Assembly (NCBI GenBank): GCA_020081605.1
Contig: JAHREC010000021.1
Span: 186,001 to 250,000 of the forward strand
DNA length: 64,000 nt
Direction of reading: 5' to 3'
Source: Albifimbria verrucaria
Lineage: Eukaryota > Ascomycota > Sordariomycetes > Hypocreales > Stachybotryaceae
Positions 1 through 11,713 of the stretch are shown piece by piece. A program made the translations under genes and the position numbers. The notes beneath the pieces are model-generated. The model searched no databases and was not told the DNA's origin. It was given only the letters and a program-made list of their open reading frames with translations. Position 1 is the stretch's first letter. Every line of letters begins with the position of its first letter.

Positions 1-1116
1 GCATGCCGAAGGATGTGGACCCCATTGATATTGGCTGCAGCGATTGGCCACGGACTGATCGTGAAGAAGCTCCTGGACACAGGAGATGTGGATGTGAATG
101 CGGTCGACCTTTTCTATGAGACGGCCTTATCATATGCAGTGAAGATGGATCATTATGGTGTCGTCGACCTTCTCCTAGGCTCGGGGTTAGTGGTCTGGGC
201 TAGAGGAAAGTACCCGACTCCATATCATATTGCTATGGTTCATAATCGGGCAGATTTTGCCGACAGATTTCGAGATTTGGAAGCCATGGAAAAGCTGGAT
301 GTAAATCTGGCAGACTTTCTACAGCAGACGGCCCTATCAGTCGCAGCCCAAAAGGGCTACAAGACCATCTTGAAAAGACTTTTAGATACAGGAGGGGTGG
401 ATGTGAGTGTGGCCGACGCGAATGGGGAGACGGCACTATCATATGCGGTGAAGATGCATCACGATGATATCGTCGACCTCCTCCTAGGCTCGGGAAATAT
501 AGCCTGGGGACAAGGGAAATTCCCGACACCATTCCATATCGCAGCAACTCATGGTTGTACCAAGTTCGCCGAACGATTTGCGCATATGAGAAATATGAAC
601 CCAAATGTTGTGGATGGTTACGGACGAACGGCCTTGTCAATTGCAGCCGAGATGGGCCATGATGCGATGGTCAGGCTCCTAGTCAAAATGGAAAAGCTAG
701 ATTTCGACTTGGCAGACCAGTTGGGCAAGACGCCATTATCTTACGCCGCGATATGTGGTCATGAGGCCATTGTGAGGATACTGCTGGATACAGGGAAGGT
801 AGATGTGAACGCACAGTGTGATTTCGGACATACAGCATTGTCATGGGCAGCTTTGGCTGGAAAGAATACCGTGGTCGAGCTGCTCATTAAAACAGGAGGG
901 GTGGACTTGAATTTGGTAGATTATTGGCGTCGAACGCCTCTACTGTGGGCCGCTATGAATGGCCGAGAAACAGTTGTGAAGAGACTCCTAGACACAAGGC
1001 GGGTGAATTTGAGTACTACAGATGAGCATGGCATATCGCCGCTGGGGTATGCGTTGATGGGTGGTCATGATAGCATCATTGAGCTTCTTAAGAGAGCAAG
1101 CCAAGTCTTGGATTGA
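1..1116 (+). CDS. Ankyrin-repeat protein, 5' end cut by window edge
   Basis: The protein is built almost entirely of ankyrin repeats, about ten, visible as repeated TALSYAA/TPLxxAA helices followed by VVxLLL or IVxxLLDTG and VDVN loops. Ankyrin repeats are protein-binding scaffolds; no partner is indicated. The first ATG is at 13, but the frame is still open to base 1, so the true N-terminus, often an F-box in fungal proteins of this kind, probably lies outside the window. The segment ETALSYAVKM...VDLLLGSG occurs twice (about 112-190 and 424-502) with high nucleotide identity, which indicates an internal duplication of about 312 bp. It stops at TGA 1114-1116 with no sign of an intron. The ankyrin call is certain; the role is unknown. 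Confidence 0.85.
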   Translation, partial: ACRRMWTPLILAAAIGHGLIVKKLLDTGDVDVNAVDLFYETALSYAVKMDHYGVVDLLLGSGLVVWARGKYPTPYHIAMVHNRADFADRFRDLEAMEKLDVNLADFLQQTALSVAAQKGYKTILKRLLDTGGVDVSVADANGETALSYAVKMHHDDIVDLLLGSGNIAWGQGKFPTPFHIAATHGCTKFAERFAHMRNMNPNVVDGYGRTALSIAAEMGHDAMVRLLVKMEKLDFDLADQLGKTPLSYAAICGHEAIVRILLDTGKVDVNAQCDFGHTALSWAALAGKNTVVELLIKTGGVDLNLVDYWRRTPLLWAAMNGRETVVKRLLDTRRVNLSTTDEHGISPLGYALMGGHDSIIELLKRASQVLD

Positions 1117-2089
1117 AATTGCATTAGCGACAGCATCAAGCAACCTCCTTTCCTTCAGCTGCATAGGAAGCCGCCCGGCTGGCTCTTCTGTACAGGAAAA
1201 AAAGAAAAAAAAAAAAAACCAAATTAATGAATAAACAAAATAAAATGAAATGAAAAAAGAAGTAAAATATAAAATGTATGATGCTCTCTGTATGTAGAGA
1301 GTGAGTGTCCAAGTATCTTCATTCTAACTACGCTCACTAGATGATGCAGACTGGAAAGCCTCACAGCCATGGCGCATCCAAAATGAGCAGGGAACATGTT
1401 CACATTTATATATTTGATGAACTCCATTACATCCATGATTCACAATCCTTCGCTGCCTCTAGATGATGAGGGCACGTGCACTGCCAAATATCTGTAGACA
1501 TCATGTGCTCTTGGAGAATCTTTCGTCTTCTGAACTTGCGTAACCAATTCAAGGGCCAGGCAATGTATTCCATCATCATAAGCATCTATAATATATCGTG
1601 TCAGTTGAAAAATACTAGAGTAGTTTCTAGGCTTATGCGATACTTAATGTTGCTGGGAATCCTTTTGCTATTGAGATTAGCTGTTGTGACCTAGGATGTG
1701 CGGTCGGGAGGTTGGGCATAAAAGTAATTCATTCTCCATAAGCTTGCTATTTGGGCTCAAGGTAAAGGGACTCTTGGTTCTATAATGAGGCCTGCGACTT
1801 ATTATAGAATGTCAAGGCGGAAATCAATAGCCTTATCATCTGAAACCCAACCTATTTCTAACCAGTTCAGGAAGCAGTTCCGGACTCTAGCCCGCAATTA
1901 TGGCTGAGCATGTCTGGGAGTGTTAGCCGCATCGTTATTAAACACCACTGAATTATTTTCAACTCATGCTAAATATATCTCATCACATCGCCAATGAAAT
2001 TACCTGGTTGATTAAATACTGTAACATTTCCGTTGGACGAGGTCTTATTGAGAGCTGCTCACGTGTCCTATCACCTCTCCTCTCAGTTC
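1117..2089. other. Intergenic, no gene seen
   Basis: AT-rich spacer with A-runs near 1198-1220. Short open frames here have no recognisable domain or coherent splice structure. It probably contains the 3' region of the ankyrin gene and the promoter of the next gene. Confidence 0.5.
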
Positions 2090-2753
2090 ATGTCCGCACG
2101 AAAACCCTATCGCAATAATCTATCTCGGTATTTTAAATTTAACCCGAAGGTCAAAAGAACCCTTAAAGTTTGCCTTCCACCCCTGGTCAGCTTAACCATA
2201 TTTATGTTGATATTATTTCACCCTCAAATAGGAAGCCGGCCAGCCTTTCATGGTGCACGTTTAGATGTCAACGGAGAGGATTTTAGCGGCCCGTCATCAG
2301 ATTCATACTTTTTCTATGTCGAATTTAGCCCTGAATGTAAGACTTTATGCCACCAGGCCCTTGAAATTATGTTAGCTAATCATCATGATAGTAGCAGATC
2401 TCGCTTCTTATACTACGAACAGGCAAATACAAACGATCACCAGTCTACTTTCCTTGGCATTTCACTTTCTACTGGCTGTAGTTATGCTTGAGGGCTTAGC
2501 TCTATGTAGCTGCTTCCTGTCTCACTGTAATTACCGATTTTATTCCTACCATTTCATTTTTCTGAGCCTGGCTATTCTTTTTGGCATGTTTCCTTGCATT
2601 TTCCTCACAATCAGTGCAGTCATGGCTGAGAACTTGAACTTTTCCTCTGACAGCTCTAAAGTCACCGGTGATGGCGGATTCATTTGCCTCTCGTTGATCT
2701 GGGCTGCTATCGGCATTATGGCAGGAAACTGGTATATGGTTTTGCGGGAGTGA
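2090..2753 (+). CDS. Four-TM membrane protein, SUR7/PalI-like topology
   Basis: Two open segments join in frame through an intron at about 2337-2397 (donor GTAAGA, branch-like GCTAATC, AG acceptors at 2391, 2394 or 2397, all giving the same phase). The ATG at 2090 (MSARKPYR) follows a non-ATG in-frame extension. The protein of about 200 residues has a hydrophobic segment at about residues 30-47, a loop of about 50-60 residues, then three closely spaced hydrophobic segments. This is the topology of fungal SUR7/PalI plasma-membrane proteins, but I do not see their diagnostic cysteine motif with certainty. It resembles the gene at 49479-50346 in topology and in the block RFYxxHxIxxLxLAIL, so the two are probably paralogues. 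Function is not assigned. Confidence 0.5.
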
Positions 2754-3582
2754 GTATCAATCAGCTTTGGTTATGATCGGAGATGCTGAGCCGTGCATCT
2801 TCGAGGTACCCTAAACCAGCCGCAGTGGCTAGATCGATACATTGATATGAGGAATAGACAATAGTCTTTATATATCCTCGCTAATTAGTTAGAGTGTACT
2901 AAAAGAAAGTCTAAATAATGCATAACAGTGTTTCATAACATCCAAGATTTTTTTAAGTCGCCATTCTCGAAGCTTGGTATTCGTTTGTATAGTGTTCGCG
3001 ATGCTAGGCAGAGAGCTTGGAGAAAGTCTAATCGTAAATATGCTACGTACAAGCCTGCCAGCTACAACTCTTCACACCGGCTTGAAACGGCTTGACAGCT
3101 TCCTAAACACAATATAGCCAGTGAGCAGTGAGAAGAAGACATGGGCCAGCGGCTATCAGACTTGATCCTAACTTAGAAGGTAAGTAGGCATGCCATGCAG
3201 GCCCACCGCCTAATGCTGCTGTACAGCCTCTGGCACCCCTGAGACTCATGTGATTGAACACTCCAACAGTGGGGAATTCAAGCCATTAAGTCCATGACCT
3301 CAACAAGGTATGACTGGACATCGTGGCGAAGTGTAACAACAAGGCAGATTCAAGCAATATGGAAGGCTGTACATCCTTGAAGCTCATCTAACTTGTAACA
3401 AAGATCAGGGTTTACCGCCCCATACAACTCCGCGATGGATATGTTAGGTGTGGCTTAGTGCTGGAAAACGCCTCGGTGTAGATATCATTGAGCATAGATT
3501 TAGAGCAACTCTACCCTCGAAGTCTTGTTCGAATCGCAACATCTTACATCTTTAATACAATGCATTTACAGCTTCAAGGACC
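2754..3582. other. Intergenic, no gene seen
   Basis: About 830 bp without a coherent coding frame, RNA gene or repeat that I can recognise. The last 100 bp are AT-rich and precede the ATG at 3583, so they probably form its leader and promoter. Confidence 0.4.
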
Positions 3583-4104
3583 ATGGATAAAGAAGACAGC
3601 CCTCCTCCATACTCTATTACGGATCGACTATTCTCTTATTCAATATTTCCTACAAGTTATTTATTAGAACACACGCCACTACCGCGCACCTACAACTCAC
3701 AACGTTCGCTCAAAGACGAACAACTGGTTCTACAAAAGATTTTTGAAACGCACAATATAGATGTCACAAAACTCCATGGTACATGGTTTCCATACGACCA
3801 CACCAGGATACCTCGATCACAAATTTCAATTCAGTTCGAGGAGTGCAAAATGGAATATATCCTCCTTCGGCGACATGGTGAATTGTTTCTCCAAGGTACA
3901 GGCACAATTGTCACATATGGCCGGCTTCGACTTAGGATGTGGATCAATAACTTTTTGAAACTCTCATCTGGCCACCTTCCGATGTTGACCCACCTCGTCG
4001 ACGATATGAGAAATTGAACGTCTCGTTTTGGGATGGGCAGCTCAATCAGCCTACGTTTGTGCCGGAGTGGCTCATAGATATGGAGAAGTTCTACCCTTCG
4101 TTGT
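3583..4104 (+). CDS. Hypothetical protein, one frameshift near the 3' end
   Basis: The ATG at 3583 sits in a good context (ACCATGG) and opens 144 codons starting MDKEDSPPPYS. The frame ends at 4017, but another frame carries a protein-like tail (WPPSDVDPPRRRYEK, then FVPEWLIDMEKFYPSL) to TAA 4102-4104. One extra T in the T5 run at 3952-3956 would make a continuous protein of about 174 residues. No AG acceptor lies in the right place for an intron to do the same. No known domain is recognised. The tail frame's sensible composition is the reason I treat it as part of the gene. Confidence 0.5.
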
Positions 4105-4383
4105 AAAAGAAGTAAGAACGACACTATACGGATCATATAACAAAGCTAAAACATTTCACCAAAGGAGGGAATTAACACAATAAATCGCCTTAGTGCCAAT
4201 ATCACATGTGTTTAAAAATGCCTTGCAAGTGCGTGATATGCATTGTAGTCGTCCATGTCTCTCAAAACTATACAAGTACTCGTGGTTCGCTCGCTCCTGC
4301 CTCATGATTGCCATCGCTGGAGTTGCTGATAGACAGCATGTTGTTGCGGCATCCACCGTTCTCTTCCTGCGGGATATCGGATC

Positions 4384-5858
4384 ATGGAAAAGACGAAATC
4401 GGTGCATCAGGGGCACTATGCACGCCTAGACGTCCTTCCCACAGAAATCCTCAGTATGATTCTTGCCCAAAGTACGTCGCAATCAAGATGACGGTTGCTG
4501 ACCTCTTGAAGGTGCGATTGCAAAATCTCTTACCGCTCAACACCCACTCCATAGGATCAGAGGACGTTATAGAGACCTCTTAGCCTTTCTCTCCACATGC
4601 CGTTCCATGTACGCCGCCGGTGTCCGGTGGCTCTACGTTCAATTCACCATCCGCTACCCCCTTGAGTTTCAAGAGAATTTGCGTGCCATTCGCCGACAAC
4701 CCAGACTGGCGTCCATGATACGAAGTCTAAACTTTAGCTACTTCAACTCGCCTTGCCAGGGTCATGGGTTAACGTCGTTATCAACCCTTCGGTGCCTTCG
4801 ATTATGTAGGTACTTGTTGGAGTTCCTTGCTCACGAGGGCATAGATGATTTGTTAAATGTTGACGTCTTGCGAGAACTGTTCTTTAACCAGCCGAGCCTA
4901 CAGGCCCTGGATTTTTGCGGTTGCAACAGCATCCCGTTTGAGAAGGCTTTCGATCGGATAGTGATTGAACCTTGGCCTCCGGTTCTATTCATAACCAGAG
5001 TTTCCTTTCATCATTGCTACACACTTTCGCCGTGGGTTTTCGAAACAATTCTGCCACGTCTTCCTCACATTACGCATCTTGACGTTGGCAGGACTCAGAT
5101 TGGGAACACGGCCTTGCAGGCCATTCCACAAGCAGCAAATTTGACGCACCTGAATCTGTCGTACTGTAAGGAGCTTACGTCCGCCACCGTGGTTGATTTT
5201 TGTGTTCGCATCCAGCGGCAAGGGCCTCCATGGTGTATCTCAACCTTGAGGGCACGTCGGAGAAGGCCCTCGGTATAGAGGATGTGGAGCAGATACTTGC
5301 CAAAATCCCCAGACGTTGACCTTTTTGAGTTTGAAGGGAAGCGAAATGCATGTTCCGCATCTTTTACAGCTCAGGGATCATTTGAGTCACTTGGGTGAGC
5401 TTGCGATCGGCAAAGGCTTAGCTGCTGGTGATATGGAACAGTTCTTGTTCCCAGAAGCAAACCACACCCTCTTTTATCTTGATCTCTCTGATTTGGAGAC
5501 AAATTTGAGCACAGCAAGCAAACTACTCTCCCCGGACACAAGACCACTGCAGCAGATTGAACTAAACTCTAGCGAGGAATTGTACGTAAGATGGTGCACT
5601 TTCCTCAAAGTGGGATGGCATATGAGAGGATATGGAGATAGGTGTTCAATCTATCGTTCGTTCACTCCCTATGAGGGAAGTACCGGCCGACGGGGATGGG
5701 GACCTTCTGCCAAAGATTGGGGAGCGAGGAAGATTTCGGTTTCATTGGCCGAATTTGGGCCAACGTATCGGACTTTCATGTACGGACGAGACCATTGCAG
5801 CCATCTCCAATCAATGACAAAAGCACAGACTGTGGTAGGGGTCCAACACAATACCTGA
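4384..5858 (+). CDS. F-box/leucine-rich-repeat protein (AMN1-like), two frameshifts
   Basis: The first exon, 4384-4471, encodes an F-box start (LDVLPTEILSMILAQ). A short intron at 4472-4511 (donor GTACGT, branch GCTGAC, acceptor GAAG) joins in phase to the rest of the F-box (AFLSTCRSMYAAGVRWLY). Leucine-rich repeats follow (THLDVGRTQIG, THLNLSYCKELTS, VYLNLEGTSEKALGIED). F-box/LRR proteins are substrate adaptors of SCF ubiquitin ligases. The LRR array is read in three frames: one base is missing in T5 at 5197-5201 and another in C4 at 5307-5310. Repairing both gives one continuous protein with a C-terminal W-rich tail. The gene is either mis-sequenced or newly broken. Confidence 0.7.
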
Positions 5859-5927
5859 TCCCAGAAATTAGACTAAGCTTTGTTTCGACTAATCAAGACA
5901 CTTAATGGCGCCAAATAACAACACACA

Positions 5928-6075
5928 TGTTTAAAGGTCGAAACGCTGGAAACGCCAAGCTTCCGGGTAGGTGAATTAACCACCTTTCGAGCTCGGGGTG
6001 AATTTCGGGCCATCGATGAGGCCAAAAACTGCTCAAGTGATCCCCTAAATTTTAAGCGGTCTAAACAATATACAC
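5928..6075. repeat. Tandem repeat unit 1 (about 148 bp)
   Basis: This unit begins TGTTTAAAGGTCG and ends CTAAACAATATACACA. Its body, 5935-6070, is almost identical to 6878-7013. A second unit starts straight after it at 6076 (TGTTTCAAGGTCG) but is interrupted after 13-14 bases. Its ends TGTTTA and TAAACA are inverted, which made me consider an LTR first. Confidence 0.75.
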
Positions 6076-6088
6076 ATGTTTCAAGGTC

Positions 6089-6869
6089 GGATTGATTGAT
6101 TGATTGATTGATGTATTTTCCGTCCAGCGGCCTTCAGGCCGCTCAGATCCCTGTAGGGGCACAGGACGTGCTAGGCTAAGCTATATACAAAGTGCACTGT
6201 CGGAGAACTCACCCAGCGCTTCTTGCAAGGCCTTCGTATGTTGGGCTCTCGAGCCAACTCCCAAAGCGACTTCTCTACCTTTCCATAGGTAGAGTTCGTC
6301 CCGCACGCAGTACAAGTGTCTAAGGCCAGTTCCCACCAGTGGCCCTTCGCCAGCTCATCCTAGCATCTCGTAGGCTCAAAGGCGCTGCTCGTCGAAGCAT
6401 CGATCCCGTCAGCGGGAGCGAGAGGCAAGATGTGGTCAACCCTTGGTTTTGTCCGGTCAGATTCTCTCACTCGCTCGCCAAAGCTGCTGCCGCAGTCCGT
6501 GCTCCAGTAACCAAGCGGTGGAAATGGCAGGCAGTGGCGGCAGGGAAAAACCCTTGGAAGGAATCAGAGGCTGTCTAGCAGCTTACCTTCAGGAGAAAAA
6601 CCCCCGCGACCGGCCACCGTTGTTTAGAAGGCAGGCTTTCCAATACCCATAGCTCTTGGTTCCGAAGAAGCTATGAGGTCCGCGTGGGACGTATTGTCGG
6701 AGCCAGCTTGTGCAGAGGAAGATGGACTCTCCTGAGGTCTTCTTCTGTTAGCATGTATAGGGTCCCGATAGGGAGCAACAAGCAAAGCGATGGCCCAGAG
6801 TGGCCTGAAAAATGGCCCCCTGCTAACAAGCCGCTAACAGCTGCGAGGGTGAGAATTTGTGAGGAGAGC
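6089..6869 (-). mobile_element. 5'-truncated LINE-like retrotransposon remnant
   Basis: On the minus strand a short frame (about 6171-6360) ends in the motif LALDTCTACGTNSTYGKVEK followed by LAREPNIRRP, and then a stop. It resembles the C-terminal tail of fungal Tad-type LINE polyproteins as I remember them. Downstream in that orientation comes a short non-coding stretch and a tetranucleotide tail, seen on the plus strand as (TGAT)n at about 6089-6112, a typical LINE 3' end. It is flanked by TGTTTCAAGGTCG (6076-6088) and TGTTTCAGAGGTCG (6870-6883), a plausible target-site duplication. The 5' part is missing and an upstream stop interrupts the frame, so the element is dead. Confidence 0.5.
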
Positions 6870-7015
6870 TGTTTCAGAGGTCGAAACGCTGGAAACGCCA
6901 AGCTTCCGGGTAGGTGAATTAACCACCTTTCGAGCTCGGGGTGAATTTCGGGCCATCGATGAGGCCAAAAACTGCTCAAGTGATCCCCTAAATTTTAAGC
7001 GGTCTAAACAATACA
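6870..7015. repeat. Tandem repeat unit 2, resuming after the LINE insertion
   Basis: Positions 6878-7013 repeat 5935-6070 almost base for base. Together with the 13-14 bases at 6076-6088 this completes a second tandem unit, split by the insertion. It ends in CTAAACAATACAACACA, close to the end of unit 1. Confidence 0.75.
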
Positions 7016-8055
7016 ACACAAAGTGGGGATTAGGTTTGCCTCTAACGGGGCGCTATGATCTGACGGTAAACAACGGGAGAGGTTCGTTAATTTTTCTTCG
7101 GCATATGGCTCTTAGCTATCTTGCCGAAATTCGGCTGGAAAGAGAGAATTGTTGTATGATTCATGAAGGCGGGATGTCCCCGTAATCACGGCAGTCGAAA
7201 CCAAAGGGAAGCGGAAAACGAGGATTTGCCGCTTGCAAGAAAATGAATTATTTAAATTAATAGTCATAGTTAAGGCTACTTCACTCTAATCTGCTCCTTA
7301 GGTATGTAATAAATTAACCTCGACAACCTCGCCTCATGTGATCTTCAACGCGCTCCTGCACTTACAGGGACCTATCTATATTAGACCTTCAGACACCACA
7401 TCACTCTTCAACCACTCAATACGACATCATGCCCTCTTTGAGTTAATCTTTCATTTACCTTCATTGGTTCGAGGGCTTTTGCTAGGCTCATGTCCATGTC
7501 TATTGTGTCCTTCGGTCTGAAAGAGAGCTCCCGCGCCGTGCCTTTGCTGTTCTGTGGTAGAAAGACACACTATCACCTTTCGCTGTATTGTGGGCAGCAA
7601 AGGGAAAGCGATCTTGCTCGTTCTTTTTCATCCAACCCCTTGACGGGTCACGCCCTCCAGGTGATGGCATGATTCCTTAGCGACAGTAGCAGCTCTTAAT
7701 ATGGGCGATAAATGTGATGATACGTTGAGGTCGACCCTTGGAGTTGGCTGCTCGAAGTAAGCGCAATTTCTTGGGGGCATCGGTAGGTTCGAGTTCAGTA
7801 ACAGCTAGTCAATGGCTGCGCCCATCTGTGTTTGTGTTTTCCAGAATGACCCACCAAAGAAGCTCTCGTTTCGACCATCAGGTTCTTATAAATCTTAGCC
7901 CCTTGATCGGCAGAGATGACTGCTGTTGAATCAATGCTGGCCCACTTAACCAAGGGGAATAACAAAAAGCCGCGCCTAATATCCCATAGTTTGTTTTCCC
8001 CATCCAGTCGAAGTTAACAGAAACATTATCTCTCTGAGCGACGAACTACCTCACG
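7016..8055. other. Intergenic, no gene supported
   Basis: Several short open frames occur on both strands, none with a recognisable domain or consistent splicing. The last 100 bp run into a gene starting at 8056. Confidence 0.4.
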
Positions 8056-9093
8056 ATGAAATCTCTATTCAGTCTCAGTCCTGAGCTTGTTGAATCTATA
8101 GCTAAACACCTTCGGACCAAAGAAATCTGCTCACTGCGCCTAACATGTCGACTAATGGAATCCAAGACGTGGAGGCTGTTCAGTAAGAACCACTTACCGT
8201 TTGGATGCATATTTGAGAATGAAAAATTAGAAACGCTCCTTAGATTTATAAAAGGGCATGAAGCACAGTCGCTTTGTAAATATCTAAATATATCGTGCTT
8301 CGGAGCAATCAACCCACAAAACGCTGAAGAATCTCATGGCCAACACCATGAAACAGATTCTATCGGTGGATAATGAATTCAGCCGCTGCTCTACAAGAAC
8401 GAATAATCAATGCCCTTCCGGAATGCGAGATATTATACCTGAGTGGATTTCTCAAATACGGAAGTGCGCAGCGTTTGGGTGGACTCATAACGAAGTCTTA
8501 GTGACGACGGAAGCACAGATTATAAAGCAAAGGTTCAAAAGCATACTCGCGAAAATACCACTGGAGCGACTCACAGCACTCAATATATCTCTGTGCGGTA
8601 TGGGGCCGAGTATTCGTCACTTAAGCTTTCTTCACATGCTCTTGATATTAAGCTCGAGCGAATCACTGAAAAGCTTAACAACACTATCCATAGCGTTCGA
8701 TACTAGTTCTATGGCACCCCTACGGATTTATAGGGATGTTATGACAAAGCTTAACGAATCAATGCCTGTTTTGCAATCTCTACGGCTGGACTTCCAAGGC
8801 GAAGGACGTGAGGAAACAACATCTCCCTATTTTTGAAGGCTCTTGCTTTTGACTCATTAATCTCCCTGGAGGTCAGCAATGCCTATCTTAACAACAACAC
8901 CATCAATTCAATAACCATGAATCGGAACGCGATTGAAAGAGTTCGTCTTATTAATGTTGAACTTGGCCCGCTAGAGGGATATATTTTCAATGACTCCATC
9001 AAGTTCACGCTATGTGAAGAGGAGGAAGAATTCACACTGATCACTGAAGCTGGCGTCTCGCTAAAGATCCCTATGCCTCGGAGGAGTCAATGA
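8056..9093 (+). CDS. F-box domain protein, two frameshifts
   Basis: The N-terminus (MKSLFSLSPELVESIAKHL, then ICSLRLTCRLMESKTW) is a clear F-box, expected to bind Skp1 in an SCF ubiquitin ligase. The rest, rich in leucine and isoleucine, has LRR-like strands (LTALNISLCGMG, LKSLTTLSIAF, LQSLRLDF) and an acidic C-terminus. The protein is spread over three overlapping frames. Removing one A in A4 at 8318-8321 and adding one T in T5 at 8830-8834 restores a single frame of about 345 residues, the usual size of this family in Eurotiomycete-like fungi. The gene is therefore either intact with consensus errors or recently lost. Confidence 0.65.
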
Positions 9094-9299
9094 GATCAAT
9101 CGACCCCTGCTCGACGAAGTTCGAGAACGGCATGGACCAAGATTAACTGGAGGATCTGGACAAGTTAAATATTCGTTTGCATGTTGATAGATTGATAGAT
9201 CGAAACCAATGTTGTCATTAATTTGTTGTAAGCACAACCATGCTGTAATCGCGATAGCAGTCATCGGTTCATTTGCTATCTCGCGTTCATAACTGCCAT

Positions 9300-10998
9300 G
9301 AATCAGTGACATCGAGTCTTGGCTGGTCTGCCTTTCCCCTCCTGTTTCCTGAGAATCGAGAATCTCTTGGCTTTCCACGGATGATCCATGAATAACTCGA
9401 CAAGATCAAGTGACGTCTTTCGAACCCAGGAGAAACTCTCAAATCATCAAATTGTCGAAATATGCCTGCTAGTGAGCAATATATCTGGAACAAAGCGAGA
9501 GATTCTCCAACGCAACTCCGGGAGCCTTTTCCGAATGGCACAAGGTACCGCTCCCGTTTGCGGATCTCATCCGGAACACCGATCCATCGCTTTGGATCGA
9601 ACACGGTTGGATTGGGAAACAAATGGTTGTTTTGATGCCTTAAAAAGAAGTCAGCACTTGTGTCGATCAGGAACATATGATGGTAGCTGTGCAACTGACA
9701 TTGTATGTGAGCTCATGCTCACCACGGTCCCTCATGGAAGAGCGAACCTCATTAAACACGGCGCCGGGTTGAGGGACCACACGAGGTAAACGTCCGGGAA
9801 TACCGGGATGAAGCCTAAACCACGTCAGAGTCTGTATGAGAGGTTGAAACCACCGTCTTTCTTCTGCCCCTTGAGCAGATATACTGCGAAATAATAACTC
9901 TGAACGATAAGCGTACCTTAAAGATTCCTTAACAACTCCGCTTGGGTATGGTAGCTCCTGGAGAGTTGCCATATCCATGTTTTCTCCTGAAGGAAATGCT
10001 TCCCGTAACTCTTTTATGACTTCTTCATAGTAGCTCCTGCAGTCTCCGCGGCTGCACCCGTCAATTGGAGGGCATCCGCGAACACAACCTCATCTGATAG
10101 AGGTTTTTGCCGGGTTAGCGCTGAGTGCTCTGTGGAACCGATGTCAAGCCGTTCATGAGATACAGTCCTTCGCTCCGGCATTTTCCCTAGCGCGACCACT
10201 TTTCGACTTCAGGAACGGTATTCCGCACCATCTGCAAAGTGTTCAACCACGATTTGTAGAAATGAAAAAGGGCAACCTGCACCCAGTCTGGAGTAATGGC
10301 GAGCAATGAACCCATGGATAGGGAATGTTTGGTACCATCCAGATCACAGTTAGACCATAGAAAGAAAATCCAGGAACCAACGGGCGAGAGAATACTCTAT
10401 TCTCATATCCACTGAAGAATATGCTCGAAAGTAACCATAAGCATCGAAAGGCTTATTCAGCTCTGAGTCCAATTTCTATTCAATAGACACGCAGAGCTTA
10501 TTCAACCATAGAAGTCACTCGAGCTCAGCAACCGAACGATGGGAGAAGAGGAGGCTGACCGCAGCTTGCTGTACACGATAGGCTTCTGTGTCGAGAACAG
10601 TATATTTGATTAGGTCTCTCTAATGCTGCGACGTTTTGAGCAATTCTGAAGCGAGATAGTAAATATTGTTGTAGTCGTCGGGTGCCTTAAATGGACTTCA
10701 TTCGGCACCATACGAAGTACAGAGCTCGTGATACAATTGCCATCATTTGTTGAAATCTAGACGATGCTTGAGATGTTTCATATTTAGCATTGTACGTTTT
10801 ATAAAGCTTAGATCCGAGAGTGCCATCCTTGATTCCATGGTAGCACAAGATGGAAGGTCCAGATATAAACCATAAGGAAGTGCCTGGCACCTTTGAGAGT
10901 CGGTGTAGAGACCTCCGATAGATGATGCATAGTGCCATGTAGAACAGTAATACGGCGATATAGCCTGCCCACAGGATTATAGCAAACTTGAGCGCCAT
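9300..10998 (-). pseudogene. Cytochrome P450, decayed
   Basis: All major P450 landmarks are found in order on the minus strand but in different frames. There is an N-terminal membrane anchor from ATG 10998 (MALKFAIILWAGYIAVLLFY) and an I-helix (TGAAAETAGATM). The K-helix ExxR is VVKESLR. A FDPKRW block and the haem loop FGKGSRSCVG follow near 9550. Two introns are still recognisable: 9815-9916 (GTACGC...TTTAG), and one that joins HTM to HQNNHLFPNP (donor GTCAGT, acceptor TTTTTAAG). Several frameshifts occur between the anchor and the I-helix, and near 9732 the frame that matches the family reads TGA where CGA would give arginine. The anchor and haem regions resemble trichodiene-oxygenase-like P450s. 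It lies 716 bp downstream of the terpene synthase gene on the same strand. Confidence 0.8.
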
Positions 10999-11713
10999 GG
11001 TTAGATGACAGTTTAATAGGAGTACGCTATGCCAACACGAGTCTGGCGAGGTGATGCGTAGTAGCCCTTCTGTTGGATTTTCGAAAGTACCGTGACAGCA
11101 ATGTAGCACCTTATATACTTCAGAAGGGAAGGGAAGGCGGGAAACATATTCTTTACTTTCTTATTCCATACTGTAGTATTTTAAATTCGTTGCACTTCCT
11201 GCGTTTCACTTACTGTACCGTACTGCCGGTGGTGCGAACGACTGAACGTCCCCTAGCTCCCAGTCAGTGTACGTAATATACCGACCCACGCTAACATATT
11301 ATTCTATCCGCATTATAGGTGTGTGCCACCGTTGTAAAATCATGAAAATACCGCAAACCATGGAACCAGTGCCCCACTGTATTCCAAGGCAAACCGATGG
11401 CAGATCAAACCAGAACATCTTGATTTCTGTCACAAGACTACTATATAGTGAAGTATGTAACACGTATACATTGGTGTACGTCAGTTTTCAAGAGCCTCAT
11501 CAATTCTAAATCGTAGTATATAGTTTGGTAAACAATCAGCTTCCTCTCTATACTATCTTTGTTCTTGAATTTGGGAGCGTCTGAGTATAACGATTGGTTT
11601 AACTAAGCTAAAAGTGGAGAAAAGGCGCCAATTTACAAGCTCATTCCGAATGAAGAGAGGAAGGTGATTTTTACCGAACTGTATATATAGCAAGGAAACA
11701 CCCTCGACTGTTG
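10999..11713. other. Spacer between terpene synthase and P450 remnant
   Basis: About 715 bp with no supported gene. It holds the old P450 promoter and the 3' region of the terpene synthase gene (minus strand). Confidence 0.45.

Noticed and set aside
3520..3545. tRNA-like B-box (GTTCGAATC)
   Set aside because: No matching A-box or cloverleaf around it.
5928..7010. LTR or TRIM element with 140-bp direct repeats ending TGTTTA...TAAACA
   Set aside because: No primer-binding site, no 5-bp target duplication, and a third partial copy of the repeat start at 6076. LINE insertion into a tandem repeat explains all of this better.
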